64,000 nt of DNA from Microcebus murinus (GCF_040939455.1 NC_134117.1:64564501-64628500), one strand, 5' to 3'; shown: positions 10,857 through 24,083, numbered from the stretch's first letter. Numbers and translations: made by a program. The notes: a model not told the origin generated them from the sequence alone.

Positions 10857-11879
10857 CAAATGTTTCTTAACTTATATTTCAAAATGAGCCTCTTTTTTAT
10901 TAAAACATGGCCGGGGATGGGGGAGGCATCATATTTTGTCATTTCTTATAATCTTTACCTTCATGTTTCCTATTTTAGCTCTCAGCAGGCCAGAGATGAA
11001 TTTAAATCCCTGAATTATGCACTTTTACTTATTATTCTTCCTTAAGACTAAAAAGTTGAGAGAAAACTTGCCAGTCTCTATAAAATAATAAATGTTTATT
11101 TGAGTTCTGGTGTTACCTGAAAGGCCTAAGTAAATGCTAAAGTGGCAAAATCTGTGGCATTCATTTTTAAAGTGCAGTTAGATGTTGTAGAAAACAATAC
11201 CCGTGGATTGTTTCAGTGTGATCCACGAGCCCAAGGCTAAAAATCTTAACCTGGTATTAACCTTCGTAATGAGGAGAACTTAAGTGAAGAAATTTTGGTT
11301 GCAGTTTCAGCCAGCTGTAGCTGCTTTTATTTTGTTTTGTTTTGTGTAATTTCTTTTTTCATTCTCAAGTTGGAGAGCTGTGACAAGTGGCTGCAGAGGT
11401 TGGCATGACCTGTCTATAGGAAGACACTGGTGATGTGCAGGGACAGGAGGTGAATGGCTAATTATTCAGAAGATTGGGATTTATAGGCTGTGGGACGAGG
11501 AATAGGGCTGAGAGTGATTTTTAATATTCACATATTGAGAAACTTGTGTCCTCCCAACTGTTGGAGACTCCTCATGTGTTCTTTGTTTTGTGGGAAACTA
11601 TAATATTTATTGCTCCACACCACTTTTTGTGATGACATTTCTCTAGTTAATTTGGTCATTTGAAGTTTATTTTCTAGAAACTTTGAGAAGGACTCATGGA
11701 AACAATGTGTTTTCTGAGTTTCTGCACAATCATAACTGTTTGTGCCCTTTATAAATTGAAAGTCATAGCTATAATCTTGCGTCATCTTAAATATGTCGCT
11801 TTGGCATGAAATGCTGAAAATTCTATTGATTATCTAGTTTTGTTTCACTTGTATGTCATAACCTATATACTCAAAAGAA
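10231..11879. other. no gene; contains a (CA)n microsatellite
   Basis: No repeat family or gene is recognised. A (CA)15 microsatellite lies at 10826-10855. The - strand frame at 10305-10562 (85 codons) has no domain or exon-like context. Confidence 0.5.
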
Positions 11880-12620
11880 TTTTTTTTCTTAAAATCCAGT
11901 AAGCTTATTAGAATATATCTTGATATTGAGTATTTCTAGGTGGGTATTCTCAAGCATCTCAGGTATGCACTATAGTTTTCCAATATGTAGTTTCCATTTT
12001 TTTCCCTAAAATTTTGTTCTTTCTGTTTTTTTTTTCTAATTTCAAAAAATGGTTCTTGTCCTTCTGCTTTGGTTTTGTTTTCAGAGACTCATACCATTCC
12101 TACGGCAATCTCTTTTGCTCATCGTCAATATTTGTCATTGTCTCAATTCCTTTTTTTCTCTTCAGTTTTTAATCAAAAAATTTCCTTTTCATCCTCCATT
12201 TCTTAAGACATTATCTTTTATATTATTTTTGGTCCTTCATGTTTAGTCTTAATTTCTGATGTTATTATTTACTTATTATTCTTTCCCGAGTCCAGTGACC
12301 TTACTCTTTGCAGATTTGTTCATTTGATTCATGTTTTTCTTGCATGTCTTATATCCTCCTAATGCCTTTTAGCTCATTTTGAAATAGTAGGGTGCAGCTT
12401 TGTTTTTGTGGGTACATCTTTGTAGTGTGTCCCCATAGTCCATAGGGAAATTAACCACCTCCCGAATATCAGTTTTTTCTTAGAATTGCTTTGATTCAGA
12501 TTTAGCCTTAACATTTCTTTGTTGCTCCAAATATAAGCGTGTTTTCTGCTATTATTACCTTTGTTCCTTTATAAGGCAGAGAAATAAACTTTTATCTGTG
12601 ATTTGAGACTTTTCTGTGAA
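11880..12620 (-). repeat. possible old L1/HAL1 ORF1-region remnant, antisense
   Basis: The + strand is T-rich with '…gaatatatcttgatattgagtatttctaggtg…' and '…tttcttaagacattatcttttatatt…'. This resembles the reverse complement of old L1 (L1M or HAL1) ORF1 DNA. The match is by texture and short words only; a library search is needed. Confidence 0.3.
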
Positions 12621-14029
12621 ATTAATTTTCCTCATCATTTGGAATGAGGCAAGTTTCAGCCAAGCTTTCTAATTTTGCAGAGCTCTCTCCTCAGTGCCCT
12701 GTTTTTGGGGATTTCCTGGCTGTGTTTCCTTTCTCTACTTTTGCATGGGCCTTCCCATGTTTTCCTTTCTCTTGGCCTATCCTGCTTAGTTTTGATTCCA
12801 CTCCCAGAAGTTTATGCTCAGTGGGGAGCTGTACTAAAAGGGAGCCCCAGAGAGAATCTATTTAGGGAGTCCTTAGGGGCTGGGATGTTCCAGTTGTTTA
12901 GCACAACACTTTTTACCAGGGGTGCCATGCACTCACCTGGTACACACTAGTTTCAGCTGTGGTTCCCCAGGTGTCCAGGTAGGTTTTACAGAGAACAACT
13001 AACTGTTGGTTATCTGGAGTTTCTTCTGCCCTCAGTTCCAAAAGAAACCACTCTCATTGCTTCCTTTGTCTTGCTGTATAAAAAGTGATATGATGCCCAA
13101 CTATGGCTACTAGTATATTTTGCAGTGCATGGGGGATACCTTGAAATCTAGTTTTGTTCTAAATGTTGCCTGTGTGTTTTGGGTTTTGTTATGATATTGC
13201 TGTCTGCTTTTATGTAGCAATTCAAGGAGATTTAAAAAGTATTTGGGGCTTGATGTCATTAGCAGAATGTTTGTAAAGTCTTTTACAAAGCATTAAAACT
13301 AACGCATAGCTTAGGTTTATAAAGTTTCCCTTCGGATCTAAATAGGGGCCAAAGGCAACCACATTTACCCCATTCCTTGATTGTTCTTTTGCTATCACTC
13401 AAATCAACAGCAAATAGTAGATTTTAATAGGGAAGAAATGTCACTAGCCCTTTATGGAAATGATTGTATGGAACTTCTGATTAGCGTTCATTTTATTTTG
13501 TAAAAGAAAAAGTGTTAAAGTACTACGAGAAAGTTGAAATCTTCTATACAAAATTATCAGTGTGGACGAGATGTGGGTTAGAAACAAAATGGAGGTTAAA
13601 AAGTGTGAATTCTTTAAGAAAAAAATTCAGATAAGAAAACACTTTATTTGTAACCCACGATGAGTAGTTCATGTTTTGGCATCTGATGGGAGTGGGGGCG
13701 CAGCTACATGCTCCAGCCTTGAGTGACTGCCCCCCTTCCTACTGGCCACCTGTTCAGCCTGGCATCTAGCTGGGCTAATAAACACCGGTTATTACATTTT
13801 TATTTAACTTTCAATTGATCATTTATCCCAATGGACAAAATATGTTGAAACTACGCTAGCTTTATCCAAGTAGCATTTTTCCTAAAATGCTCTACAAAAC
13901 TAAGCCCAGAATTAAATTCTCAAGAGGCATATACTAAATGATTACAGATGACTGAACAAATGAAATCATGTATTTTTTAATCACTTGGTGGTTTATACCC
14001 ATTTTCACCTATTATTTTACACCTTTAAC
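12621..14029. other. no recognisable feature
   Basis: Mixed-composition unique DNA. Two overlapping + frames at 12644-12950 show no domain. Nothing else is supportable. Confidence 0.4.
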
Positions 14030-14115
14030 TCCCACTCAAGGCAATGGTAAGTCAGGCATTTTATAGATAAGGAAATTAAGGTTCAGAGAAGGTCTAGGTA
14101 GGACTTAGGCAACCT
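14030..14115 (-). repeat. MIR fragment, antisense
   Basis: 'cattttatagataaggaaattaaggttcagagaagg' matches the reverse complement of the MIR core ('…cctctgtgcctcagtttcctcatctgtaaaatg'). Confidence 0.55.
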
Positions 14116-14297
14116 CTTTAGTTGCATGTGTTTTGCTGTTTCTACTATTTATTCCACAATATCTGAATTGATGACTATTTTGTAGGAAGAAGTAGAAATT
14201 CATTTCCCTTGATTCTGGCTTAAGGAAAATATATACAGGCATCATTTTCATAAATACATTTTTCTCTGCTTATGTTTCCCATGTACTTCATTTATCC

Positions 14298-14630
14298 ATT
14301 TTTTTTTTTTTTTGAGACAGAGTTTCACTCTGTTGCCTGGGCTAGAGTGCCGTGGCGTCAGCCTAACTCACAGCAACCTCAAACTCCTGAGCTCAAGCGA
14401 TCCTTCTGCCTCAGCATCCCTAGTAGCTGGGATTATAGGCATGTGCCACCATGCCCGGCTAATTTTTTTCTACTTATTTTTAGTTGGCCAATGAATTTCT
14501 TTCTATTTTTAGTAGTGATGGGGTCTCACTCTTGTTCAGGCTGGTTTCGAACTCGTAACCTTGAGCGATCTGTCTGCCTCGGTCTCCCAGAATGCTAGGA
14601 TTCCAGGCATGAGCCACAGCGCCTGGCCCT
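14298..14630 (-). mobile_element. lemur-type Alu SINE, antisense
   Basis: A T-run, then 'gagacagagtttcactctgttgcctgggctagagtgccgtggcgtcagcc', the A-rich-linker equivalent '…tagttggccaatgaatttctttct…', and a right arm ending 'gagccacagcgcctggcc' give a dimeric Alu in - orientation. A 7-bp duplication 'tttatcc' flanks it (14291-14297, 14631-14637). It lacks the 4-bp 'gagt' duplication carried by the three other Alus of the window, so it belongs to a different subfamily. Confidence 0.95.
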
Positions 14631-14724
14631 TTTATCCTTTTTTAATGACTCTCCCTAATGAGGATGCCTTCTAAGAAATACATTCAAGGATTTTCTTCTT
14701 GCAGTTAATGTCCTATAGACAGCC

Positions 14725-14940
14725 TATGGTGACTGATCACCTGACATGTGCTAACTACTCTGCTAGATTCACTCACAGAATGTTCTACTTGATAGCTGCA
14801 TCAATGCTGCTACATTTTTTAAATAGACTAACCACTTCTCCTTCTTTTATAGATTGAATCAACTAATTTACCTTTCCAAGGTCACATAATTAATTAGTTA
14901 AATAGCCACAATCCAAAACCAGACCTAAGTTTAATTTAAC
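14725..14940 (-). repeat. MIR SINE, antisense
   Basis: 'gacatgtgctaactactctgctagattcactca…', '…ttatagattgaatcaac…' and 'ccaaggtcacataattaattagt' are in the order of a reversed MIR. Diverged; edges approximate. Confidence 0.55.
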
Positions 14941-16778
14941 ATGACCATACATAAGACACTGACTTTGCTCCTTGTGTTTGGATACAGTGTATCAAATTTA
15001 TCGCACTCCATATATGTCCAAGGTCTTCCTATTAGAATTTTTCATTTTTGGTTTGTGTCTCTTATGACTTGTACGGGTACATTTTTACCAAATAGAGTTT
15101 GAAAAACATCAACATCTTTATACTATCATAAAAGCTTTTGTCATCATATAAACTATATAGAATGCTTAAATGTAGAAAGTAGTCAAATGTTTGGCTTTGA
15201 AACAGCAGCTTCTTCCCCCTGACAACAATTTAAAGCCCTTATTTCACAAGTGTTGCTCTTTAAGAATATAAGTGGTGTGTATTTATATCCTAGCCAGCTC
15301 TGAAACATTACCATGATGGCATTCTGGGAATCAGAGGCAAGTTGTTCAGGAAGGGTTTTTACATAACAACAGGTATTTCTAAGGGTAGAACAGAATGTGA
15401 ATTTGTGACTGAGTCCATTGAGTTTCAGAAAAGAGTCCATCTGAATATAAAAGTGAGAGCCAATGATTCAGGAAGGGATTGGGGGAAACATGATCTGTAG
15501 CTCAGGGAATGTAAAGGGACAGTTTTATTAGCTAGTATGGTTTCTCGGTACATCTGTTGTTTTCTCATGTGATATGTACAGAAGGAAATATATACCGCAA
15601 TATTATTAGCAAATACTATGTAAAGAGCAAAACGTGTGTCATATACAGATGGCATTGGAGATAAAATATTTCAATTGATTGATGGCAAATGAAGCTGCCA
15701 TTCATACATATCTTGCTAAGAAGGAGACTCTAGATTCTGTCTGCCGGTGCTGAAGAATAAAGGCAGATACTGCAGCTGAGGAGCAATGGGCCCTCCCTTT
15801 GGACCACACAATAGAAACCACGGGCTCCCGCCTGTAGATTGGACGGGGGTGGTAGTGAATGGCTGGTGTCTAGCTGGGAAGCTGTTCGTGGTCAGGTGCA
15901 ACCGTAAAGATGGATGGATGTGAAAATTTCTCATTTGAGAAAAAACTTGAGACATTACTTTCCTCTTCAGTTTTATCTAGGAAAGATGACTGGGTAAACA
16001 CAGTGTGGTCAGGGATAGGTCAACAAAATTGAAACACTTATTGCCATGTCTTTAGAGGGCAATGCTGACAGTACATATATCTCATTTGGGGACACAGGAC
16101 TGGGGATAAATTAGCCTCCTTTTGTCTTTGTAATTATTCATTATTTGAACAGCTTCAGTTTGAGAGTATTTGATTTTATTGACTTTGATTAATTTAAATT
16201 GACTCACAGAAAATTATAAATGGGTCAATGCTGAACTATAGAATTTTAACTGAAATATAGCCTAATCCAAGGTCATCAGAATCAAGACAAATTCAAGTAA
16301 GAGAACATTGTTTGAAATTTCCAGGCCTTTGGAAAGAAGTAATGTTTCAGTGGGTTGACTTTATCAAAGGTAAGCTTTGGGGGGTACTCTGAGTGATTCT
16401 ACAGAAAGATTACTCAGCATTTAAGAGGCAGATGCAGGAACAGAGCAGGGACAAATTAAAAGTTAGTATAAGAGTTTGAAGTTTATAGAAAGTAGCCTGA
16501 GTCATCTTAGAAGTTATGTGGATTTGGGAGGATACCACAGCAGCAATGAATTTGAGGAAGACACCAAACAATCTACATGAACTAGAGTTCTTAGTTTAGG
16601 ACCATAATATCAATTATTTCTTCAGCACCAAACCAGAACTCAAATTTCCCATAAGTATAATTTTAAGGTGCAGTGACCTGGTGCGTGGATAATATCAGTG
16701 CTCAAATATTGAGATTGGACTGTGATGGTTTGACTCCAGGGAGGTGGGGTTCGTAGGTAGCACATTTGAAAGTCTCTC
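14941..16778. other. no recognisable feature
   Basis: Unique, moderately AT-rich DNA. Short - strand frames (15183-15955) carry no motif and are not linked by splice-like signals I can support. Confidence 0.4.
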
Positions 16779-17215
16779 TGTAGTTGTCGGGAGCAGTGGC
16801 TTTGTTTGTGTCGCTATGAAGGAACACCTGAGGCTGGGAAAGTTTATAGAGAAAAAAGGTACATTTGGTTCACAGATCTGCAGGCTGGACAAGAAGGGCG
16901 GTGTCAGCACTGAGGTTGGGCGAGGGACTCAGCTGCTTCCACTCAAGGTGGGAGGTGAAAGCGAGCTGGTTTGTGTGGAAATCATGTGGCAAGAGAGGAA
17001 GAAGGAGGAGGGGGAGGGGTGTGACAGACTCATTTAAACAACCAGCTGTTGTGGGAACTAACAGGGTGAGAACTTGCTCATTACAGGGGGACAGCGCCAA
17101 GCCATTCGTGAGGATCCACCACTATGACCCATGCACCTGCCATTAGGCTGATCTCTCAACATTGGGATCTAATTTTAGCATGAGATTTGGAGAGGTTGAA
17201 TATCCAAACCATAGC
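16779..17215 (-). mobile_element. solo LTR of an ERVL-MaLR (MST/THE1-type), antisense
   Basis: The + strand shows, in order, 'gctatgaaggaacacctgaggctgggaaagtttata', 'ggttcacagatctgcaggctg', 'catttaaacaaccagctgttgtgggaact' and 'gggacagcgccaagccattcgtgaggatccacc'. It ends 'atatccaaaccatagca'. That is the reverse complement of an MST/THE1-class LTR over its whole length, with TG…CA-like ends. No internal retroviral region adjoins it, so it is a solo LTR. Open frames crossing it on both strands are incidental. A short tandem duplication sits on its right edge. Confidence 0.85.
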
Positions 17216-17270
17216 AGACAGCAAAAATATATCCAAACCATATCAATATATCCAAACCATAGCAGACAGC
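17200..17270 (+). repeat. short tandem duplication at the LTR edge
   Basis: 'atatccaaaccatagcagacagc' occurs at 17200-17222 and again at 17248-17270. A shorter copy of 'atatccaaaccata' lies between them at 17229-17242. It spans the LTR boundary, so it arose after the LTR inserted. Confidence 0.9.
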
Positions 17271-17589
17271 ATAAAGTTTCTAGATTATATGGTTCCATGT
17301 ATTTTCTAAAGTGAATTAACTGTTATACCTAAATATTCTTCCCTATCCCACCTTCTGATTACTAGTAATTCACCTCAGAGCTTAGACCTTACACAAGCAG
17401 CCAGGGAATGCATGAAATAAAAAAGAGTCATGTACATAATGAGCTCTCTGAGAAATATAAATGAGTAAAAGCTCAACAAACACAGCAGCCAGTGGTAATT
17501 AGGGAGACTTTTGGAGACCTGAGGATCGCTTGTGAAAAATATCAACAAATTAACGATGTGTCTGAGATGGAGCCCTGGATCTTACTGCC

Positions 17590-17760
17590 CTGCAGTACCC
17601 TGTAATCATTCTGTTCTTTAACAAATATTTAAGAGAGTAAAAGTTGGGAGACAAGCATTGTGCCAAATATTAGGGTACAATAATGAAATTTAAAAGGCAA
17701 TGATTACTCTGAGGGAGCCACATTCTGCTGAGAAATGCACACAGGGAGACTCAGAATCAT
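17590..17760 (-). repeat. L2 LINE fragment, antisense
   Basis: 'aacaaatatttaagagag…acaagcattgtgccaaatattagggtacaataatgaaa' followed by '…gggagccacattctgctgag' follows the reversed L2 3' region ('…aggcactgtgctaggc…ggggatacaa…ggagcttacattct…'). Confidence 0.5.
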
Positions 17761-20198
17761 ATTTTGATTCATTTTTGGAAAATTACATGGTTCTGTGAGA
17801 TCATATTAGAAGAAACCCCACTCCAGCCTCTGGGGAGGGGCAGGATGAGGGAGATGAATGGATGGCCACAGGAGAGACAGGCAGCGGCTGCTGTAGTCTG
17901 CGGCGTGAGGCTCAAGCTGGGAGAGCATTACATAATGTGAAGGAGGAAAGGTCCAGAAAAAGGGTATATATAATGGAAGACAATACCAAACTCACTTTCT
18001 ACTTTGAGTTATTTCTGGTGTATGATATGCATGTGATCTATTTCAGAGGTCAGGAGAGGAGGGACAACTTCGTGGAAGATCTTTTCTAAAGACATGGAGT
18101 CAGAGGGAGAATTCTTTGAAGAGATTGCAAATATAAGTGAATGTATTTGTCACACAACAGTTCAAAGGTGATAGGCGAAATAGTTGGGTAAGAAGAAAGA
18201 ATGACAAAACAGGATGAGGATGAGATCATTAGAGAGAATATTTGAGCCACTATAGTCTTTACTAGGAAGAGCAAACAGGAATAACAATGATCTGAACAAT
18301 TTCAGGTTAGCTAATGACACAATTTCTAAACCCATTAGCTCCCACTTACAGTTGGACCGTGGTGACATTTACATCTCGGGAAAGTTATTCATGGCCTGAA
18401 TACAACGTACCTCTGAGAGAGTTCAATCCTGGAGCTAGAACATCTGTTTCACAAGCCTTGGAAGCTGCTTATAAGTTGTGAAAACTCAGTATTCTCCTTA
18501 AAGTTTCTTAAGACACTTGGCACTGGGACCCCTGATTAACTTCTCTTTAATAGTCAGTCTCTCTTGGTAAAGATGAGGGCAATGGTGAGGAAGAAAATTG
18601 CATGAAAGAGTTAAAGATGATTCACAAATGTGTATTTTGAAAGAGACTAACTGTCCGAGCCAGATTCTTTTGATTACATCCTTGGGAGAATATTTCAAAC
18701 TTGGTTTTCACATTGTTTTTTTACTTTCATCTACATTTGTATCTTCTTTCCCCAGAATATTCAATGGCATTTCTTGAGCATCTATTGTATGACATGCACC
18801 CATGGTGTTAACCGTTGCACATGGTGCTTAACACACCATCAAATGAGTTTTTTTACTGCAGAATTTCTCACTGCCTTTGATATGGCAAAGAGAATGTACA
18901 TCCAAGAAAGGCCTCTAGCTTACGCTGTTGTTAGGTTATTGAACCAGATAGTACCTTCATTATAGAACATCTTTCAGGACTACCGTTCTGTGGAACATAC
19001 CTTTGGAAACACTGGTCCAGATCAAGAGACCAGGCCATTGTGTAGCTGCGGGTGGAGCTGAATAAGTAGGCTTGAGTCACACTGAGAAAGGGCTTTTGGG
19101 CAATAGAACTTGGACTCTGTTGACTGGCATGGGGGGGAGGGATACAGTAGATTTCTCTATAGTTATTTTTCTTTTAATTAAACTGGTTTACTTTTTTAAA
19201 AAATTTGTAATCCTAAAGTATTCAATACAAAGAAATGTATAGGAAACTATATACCAGATATGCCTGCACCCTCATTTGAAATGTATGAGCAGATTTTGCT
19301 CAATATTTTGACAAATTTGGTTTAGATCATATTTTAAAGAGCTAATTACATCAGCAAATATAATCTCAAAAACAATTCTGAGTACAGACACAAGTCAAAT
19401 TGCAGAATGCATTTAAGCTACCATATACAGAGTTTAAATACTTCCAAAAATTGCTGTATAATGTTTATAGATTCATAAATATACAGTAAAATACAAAAAT
19501 ATCCAGGGGAAATTATAAACACTGAATGAAAGATTACGGTTTCTCTAGAGATAATGGGAGGGCTGGGTCTTCAATTGTGTCGGTAATATTTCATTCCACA
19601 ATGAAAATTAAAATAGCACCTGGAACAAATAAGAAACAATGTTAAATTGATAAAGCTGCATGATGATTGTCTTAATTCTAGTTCCCTGAAATAGAATTTG
19701 AAACAGAAATTTGTGTGTACTTGGGAACAATTTCTAGACGATACGAGGGAAGAAGGGTTAGACAAAGGAGAATGGTGAACAGCAACTGAGTTGCAATAGG
19801 GGCCACCTGATTTCACAGGCAACGCTAGAGCTGGGAAGGCCTCCTGAGATTTCCCAAATTGTGTCAACAGTGTTGAATCTTGAGATCCTTTTCGTGACCA
19901 GTAAAAGGCAAGGAGGTGAAAGATTGGGCAAGGTGACTCCCTTTAGCCAATGGCAGTTCCTGGAGCAGCTCTGAGCCCTCCACTGCCAGCACCTTTAGCT
20001 ACTGGAAAAGTGAATGGGTGCATTGCTTAATTCTGAAAGGCAAATCTTTGTAGTGCATACAGTATCCCCTGCAATCATGTACCTTATGTCATTTTATGCT
20101 TGTCTATTTAAGTGTTTGACACAGTTCATATTTTTTGAAACCTTAGCATTTAAAAAAAAATTTCAATTTTTAAAAACAGCATTCCCCAAATTAGTCCC

Positions 20199-20201
<3 letters not shown>
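17761..20201. other. no recognisable feature
   Basis: No gene or confident repeat. The part around 18765-18800 ('ttcttgagcatctattgtatgac') may be a small MIR or L2 scrap. Confidence 0.35.
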
Positions 20202-20246
<45 letters not shown>

Positions 20247-20257
20247 AACACACACAC
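20202..20257. repeat. (CA)n microsatellite
   Basis: Uninterrupted CA repeat of about 21 units (20202-20243) followed by an imperfect extension. Confidence 0.97.
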
Positions 20258-20678
20258 TACAACCTGAATCTCAACTTTAATTAATATCAGGTCACATACT
20301 TAGTGTTTTGTTTTCTGTTTTCCCTATGTTTTCAGCAATTGAAGATTCCCTCCTTTCTCCCTCCCCCTGATTTTGTAAGTCCTTGCCATGTATTTAAAAA
20401 AGTACAGTTTATTGTACCTAAATACCTAAAAAGGCATTTTTAGGTTTTTGTTACGGGAGAACTTCTTTGGTTTTCTTGCTGGAATATGTACTGAAGTGAT
20501 TTTAAAGAAAAATTAAATTAATCCCATTACTGAAATACGGTGCGCTTTAGTCACCTAATTTTTTCCTCTTTCTGCCTCAGTATCAAAAGCTTCCGTTCCC
20601 TACAAAATTGTTTCTTTTAATTTTACTATCTTGTGTTTGTTTTTAGTTTGGATCATGATGTCCACATACTCTCTAAAT

Positions 20679-20866
20679 CAAGGATGGCAAACTGCAGCCC
20701 CAGGGATTACCCTGGGCTGCCACCTGATTTTGTCCCACAGCCAGGCTTATTCATGCTATTCAAGCTGTCAGTGGCAGCGTTGACAGCTGTGACAGAAACC
20801 ATATGGCCTACAAAGCCTAAAATGTTTACTCTCTGGCCCTTCACAGGAAAAAGTTTGCCATCCTTG
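20679..20866. mobile_element. hAT-type MITE with perfect 15-bp terminal inverted repeats
   Basis: 'caaggatggcaaact' at 20679-20693 is the exact inverse of 'agtttgccatccttg' at 20852-20866. The element is 188 bp. The flanking 8-mers 'ctctaaat' (20671-20678) and 'ctttaaaa' (20867-20874) match at 6 of 8 positions, as expected for an aged hAT 8-bp duplication. Inner text such as 'accatatggcctacaaagcctaaaatgtttactctctggccc' is a known mammalian Charlie-related MITE sequence, but I am unsure of the family name. It has no coding capacity. Confidence 0.85.
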
Positions 20867-20874
20867 CTTTAAAA

Positions 20875-23084
20875 CGTTGTCCATTTTTACATTTTGCTAC
20901 TGGAAAATCCATCTATGGTGGACACAGCAGTGGACAGGGGCTAACGTGCTTGGCCACTTGACCTTTCTTTACTGTTTTTCAAACAGAAACTGAAAAAGGT
21001 ATTAACGCCCGGTTGTCAGGGCAATGCTTTCTTGCACCTCTGCAAGAAAAATCCTAACTACAAGAGGCCCTGCAGTGAAGCCATTTCTTGCCCTAAAAAA
21101 ATGTCTCAACCACAACAGGAAATAAGTCAAGAAGAAAACAGTGTTAAGGTCTGCTTTTATACTTTGCAGGCAATTGCAAACTACTGACTCGGGCAATAAA
21201 TAGTTGTGGTTTATTTGTGCACACATACACACACACACACGCACCCACAAGGCACTGCTTCCTTGGTGTGAGCTGGCCACTTGCCTTCAGTAAGGACATA
21301 TCCCATTAGGATGAAAACCAGGAGCATCGTGTGTGATGCTCATAAGTATTTGTTTACATATCTTTTATTAGTCATTTTAAAATCATGTTTCATATTCTTT
21401 TCTAATAATGTCTAGTTTGAGAAATCTCATTAAACACACACAATCTGAATAAGGCTAGCAGTTTTTGTAATTGGATATATAGATATAGATATATAACATG
21501 CATGAAAATATGCATATGAATGTATAGATATGCATACAGGTTAGAAATGCATATATATGTATGTATCCTTCTGAGGTCTTGCTTGTTATGTTTTTCTTTT
21601 TCCTTTTTGATATGGATTTTTTCATGAGCTTTATGCCAGTTTCAATTTGCACAAATTGTAATTCCAAATGAGGGGAAATCCATCCAGATCAGCTAGGTGT
21701 TTGCCCATAAATTGGGTGTGTTCATTTCCTTTATTTATTAATATTTCTTGGTTTCTGATAGTATCCTTTGATTAGATAGACATTAAGCTCAACAGCTGGT
21801 TGAAGCAAATTTTCATGGAGGGTTCTGAGATCCAGAATAGTGTGCTAAGGGCACGGGCTACGTGAGCAGCTCCTCCCCTCTCCTCTGTTTTTCTCGTTCA
21901 AAAGCCTCAAAGCTGGGACTGTTTCTCTACTTAACTTTTTTGTTTGACCAGGAGCACAGCGTCTCCTCTGGCCAGCTGCTGCCACAGCATGTAAGAGAAT
22001 CACCATCCTAGAATTGCTTCCAGTGACTGAGGGCCACACCAAGGATGAGCTGCCCCAAAGGAGCTCCACACCGTGTTACCCAACAGCACTGCTGAGGAAT
22101 TTCAGTACTCCTCTTCCACCTGCCTTCTCCTTTGCCTTTCGCCTGTCTAGACAGAAAACGGTACCAAGATCCTCAGAGAGTCTCCTTTATTTAGTTCCTC
22201 ATGAGTTGGAGGTTTAAATGAGTCCCTGGTTAACATTATCCCTCTATTAGCTCCCTGTTATATATAGGAAAAAGGGCTGACATTTTGTCATATACAATAT
22301 ATCCAATGATAACATAAAAATTTACCTTTACATATAAATGAAGTTTAATCGGAATGGGGCAGGAAGGCATCTTATTAGATGCTTTGTTTATATTTTCCTT
22401 CTAAATATAGATTTTTATTGGGAAACTTTCTCCTGTATCTGTCATGTAAGCCCGATAATTTTCAAAGCATTATCTAAAATAGCAACACAAATTAAACACT
22501 CACAATTTAAATTTTGCTAAAGGAAATCCAATGATTAAAAAAGAAGAAGAAGAAGAAGAAAAATATAGTCCTTTAGAGACTTTCTGTAGTTTCTATGATA
22601 ATGTATGGTGGTCTCTCTTTTGAATACCAGTTTGTGGGTTAATAGTTTAAATATTTAGAGAACTGGGAAAATTAAATAGAAAATGTATTTTCTTGTGATT
22701 CAGCATTGCTACTAGGTATATTAACAGTTCACATTTTTAGTTCGTGTTCTCTTAATTTCTTCATGTGGCAAGTAACTCATTCATGCTCTTTTATATTGAT
22801 TTTAGTAAACTGTGAATAAAGTATGATATAAACATTTCCATTTTCATAATCTCAATATTCAGATGTATGTGCTCAGACATAATATTCATTTTTCATTTAG
22901 TATAGTCTAGGTGATGCAAATGAGCACTTATTTATAAATGCAAACATCTACATACATATATATGCATACTCATTAACAAATGATGATATCCAGTCCCACC
23001 AGATGTATATCTGAAAACTAGGTGGAAGCCTACTTTCTGTTTTTTAGGTAAAATTTAATAACGATAATAAGGAAAACAATTTGA
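20875..23084. other. no gene; simple-sequence patches only
   Basis: A short (CA)n patch lies at 21228-21243, a TA/TATG-rich patch at 21473-21568 and a (GAA)n patch at 22541-22561. No repeat family or gene is supportable. Confidence 0.45.
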
Positions 23085-23320
23085 ATTCCATTTCTTAAGC
23101 ATTTTCTATGAGCCAACACCATGTTAGGTGCTTTGCACATATATTTTCTCATCCTTTCTTTAACTTACCTTGTTAGAAAATGGTCATCTTTCTCATTTTT
23201 ATAAGATATGAACAAAAATTAGAAAGCTTATGATGTGTTCAAGGTCACTTACCTGTAAAATGGTAGAATTAAGAATTTAATTACGTATTCTAAGGCCCGA
23301 CTCTGAACTACTAAAGTATG
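23085..23320 (-). repeat. MIR SINE, antisense
   Basis: 'ctatgagccaacaccatgttaggtgctttgcacatatat' and '…gttcaaggtcacttacctgtaaaatgg…' are reversed MIR in order ('…tatgtgccaggcactgtgctaagc…', '…aaggtcacacagctagtaag…'). Confidence 0.65.
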
Positions 23321-24083
23321 TGATTTTACTCAACTAAAATATGCTTCAATTTGCCACAAAGGCATTCCCTTCCATTTTTGTAGATTCCAATTCCTCCATG
23401 AAGACCAAGAAAATTTCTCCACATTTCAATCACCACTTTACATCAACAGTGTCAACAGTGTCCAACCTTGGCCAGTCAGGAGCGTTCATACTTCAAACAT
23501 GAGTCATGTTTTATTTTATTCACATTCACTTTAACCTCTTTAAACTTTTTCATCAAAAAACTTTCAGAATTCTATATGATGTCCTGAAAGTGGCATTTGA
23601 CCTTAAAAATTCTGATTACCTATCAGATGACACTAATCTGTGGGCATGGCTCTTAGCATCAAAAGAATAGCAGGCAGAAGTTGCAGCCCCACTAGCCCAG
23701 GAAATCATTTTTGACTTTTGATTTAACATGTGTTAAGAGATCAAACTTCAATGCAAATAGGTGTATTTGAACACTGTTCCATAAAGTAGCCAGCTTCATC
23801 GGGACTTTTGTCATTGAAATTCAGAAATGTTATTTTGTTCAGTGTTCTGAGTGGAGTAGTGGTGATGGAAAAGTTTGCCCTGTGCGGGGATGGGGGAACA
23901 TAGAGCCTCTGTCTTCCAACAATACGATCAGGAAATGAACAAAAGACCCTTTCCTGTAACCCTTAGAGCTGGATAAAATATGACTAATACAACAGTTTAA
24001 TGGGCACCAGGCACACCTAAGTCCCCCATGGCCAAATGATGTAGAATTACTGGCTCTAGGGACATGAGCTTCCTCAGAAACTT

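Noticed and set aside
14272..14598. 108-codon + frame with [12 protein letters not shown] words
   Set aside because: It is the reverse side of an Alu, a familiar source of false ORFs. The same holds for 53547-53798.
16744..17146. Overlapping frames on both strands
   Set aside because: They lie in a solo MaLR LTR and follow its higher G+C content; no protein family is recognisable.
21470..21570. TATA/ATGCAT-rich patch that could be read as hairpins
   Set aside because: Simple TA/TATG repetition explains it; no stable extended inverted repeat was found.
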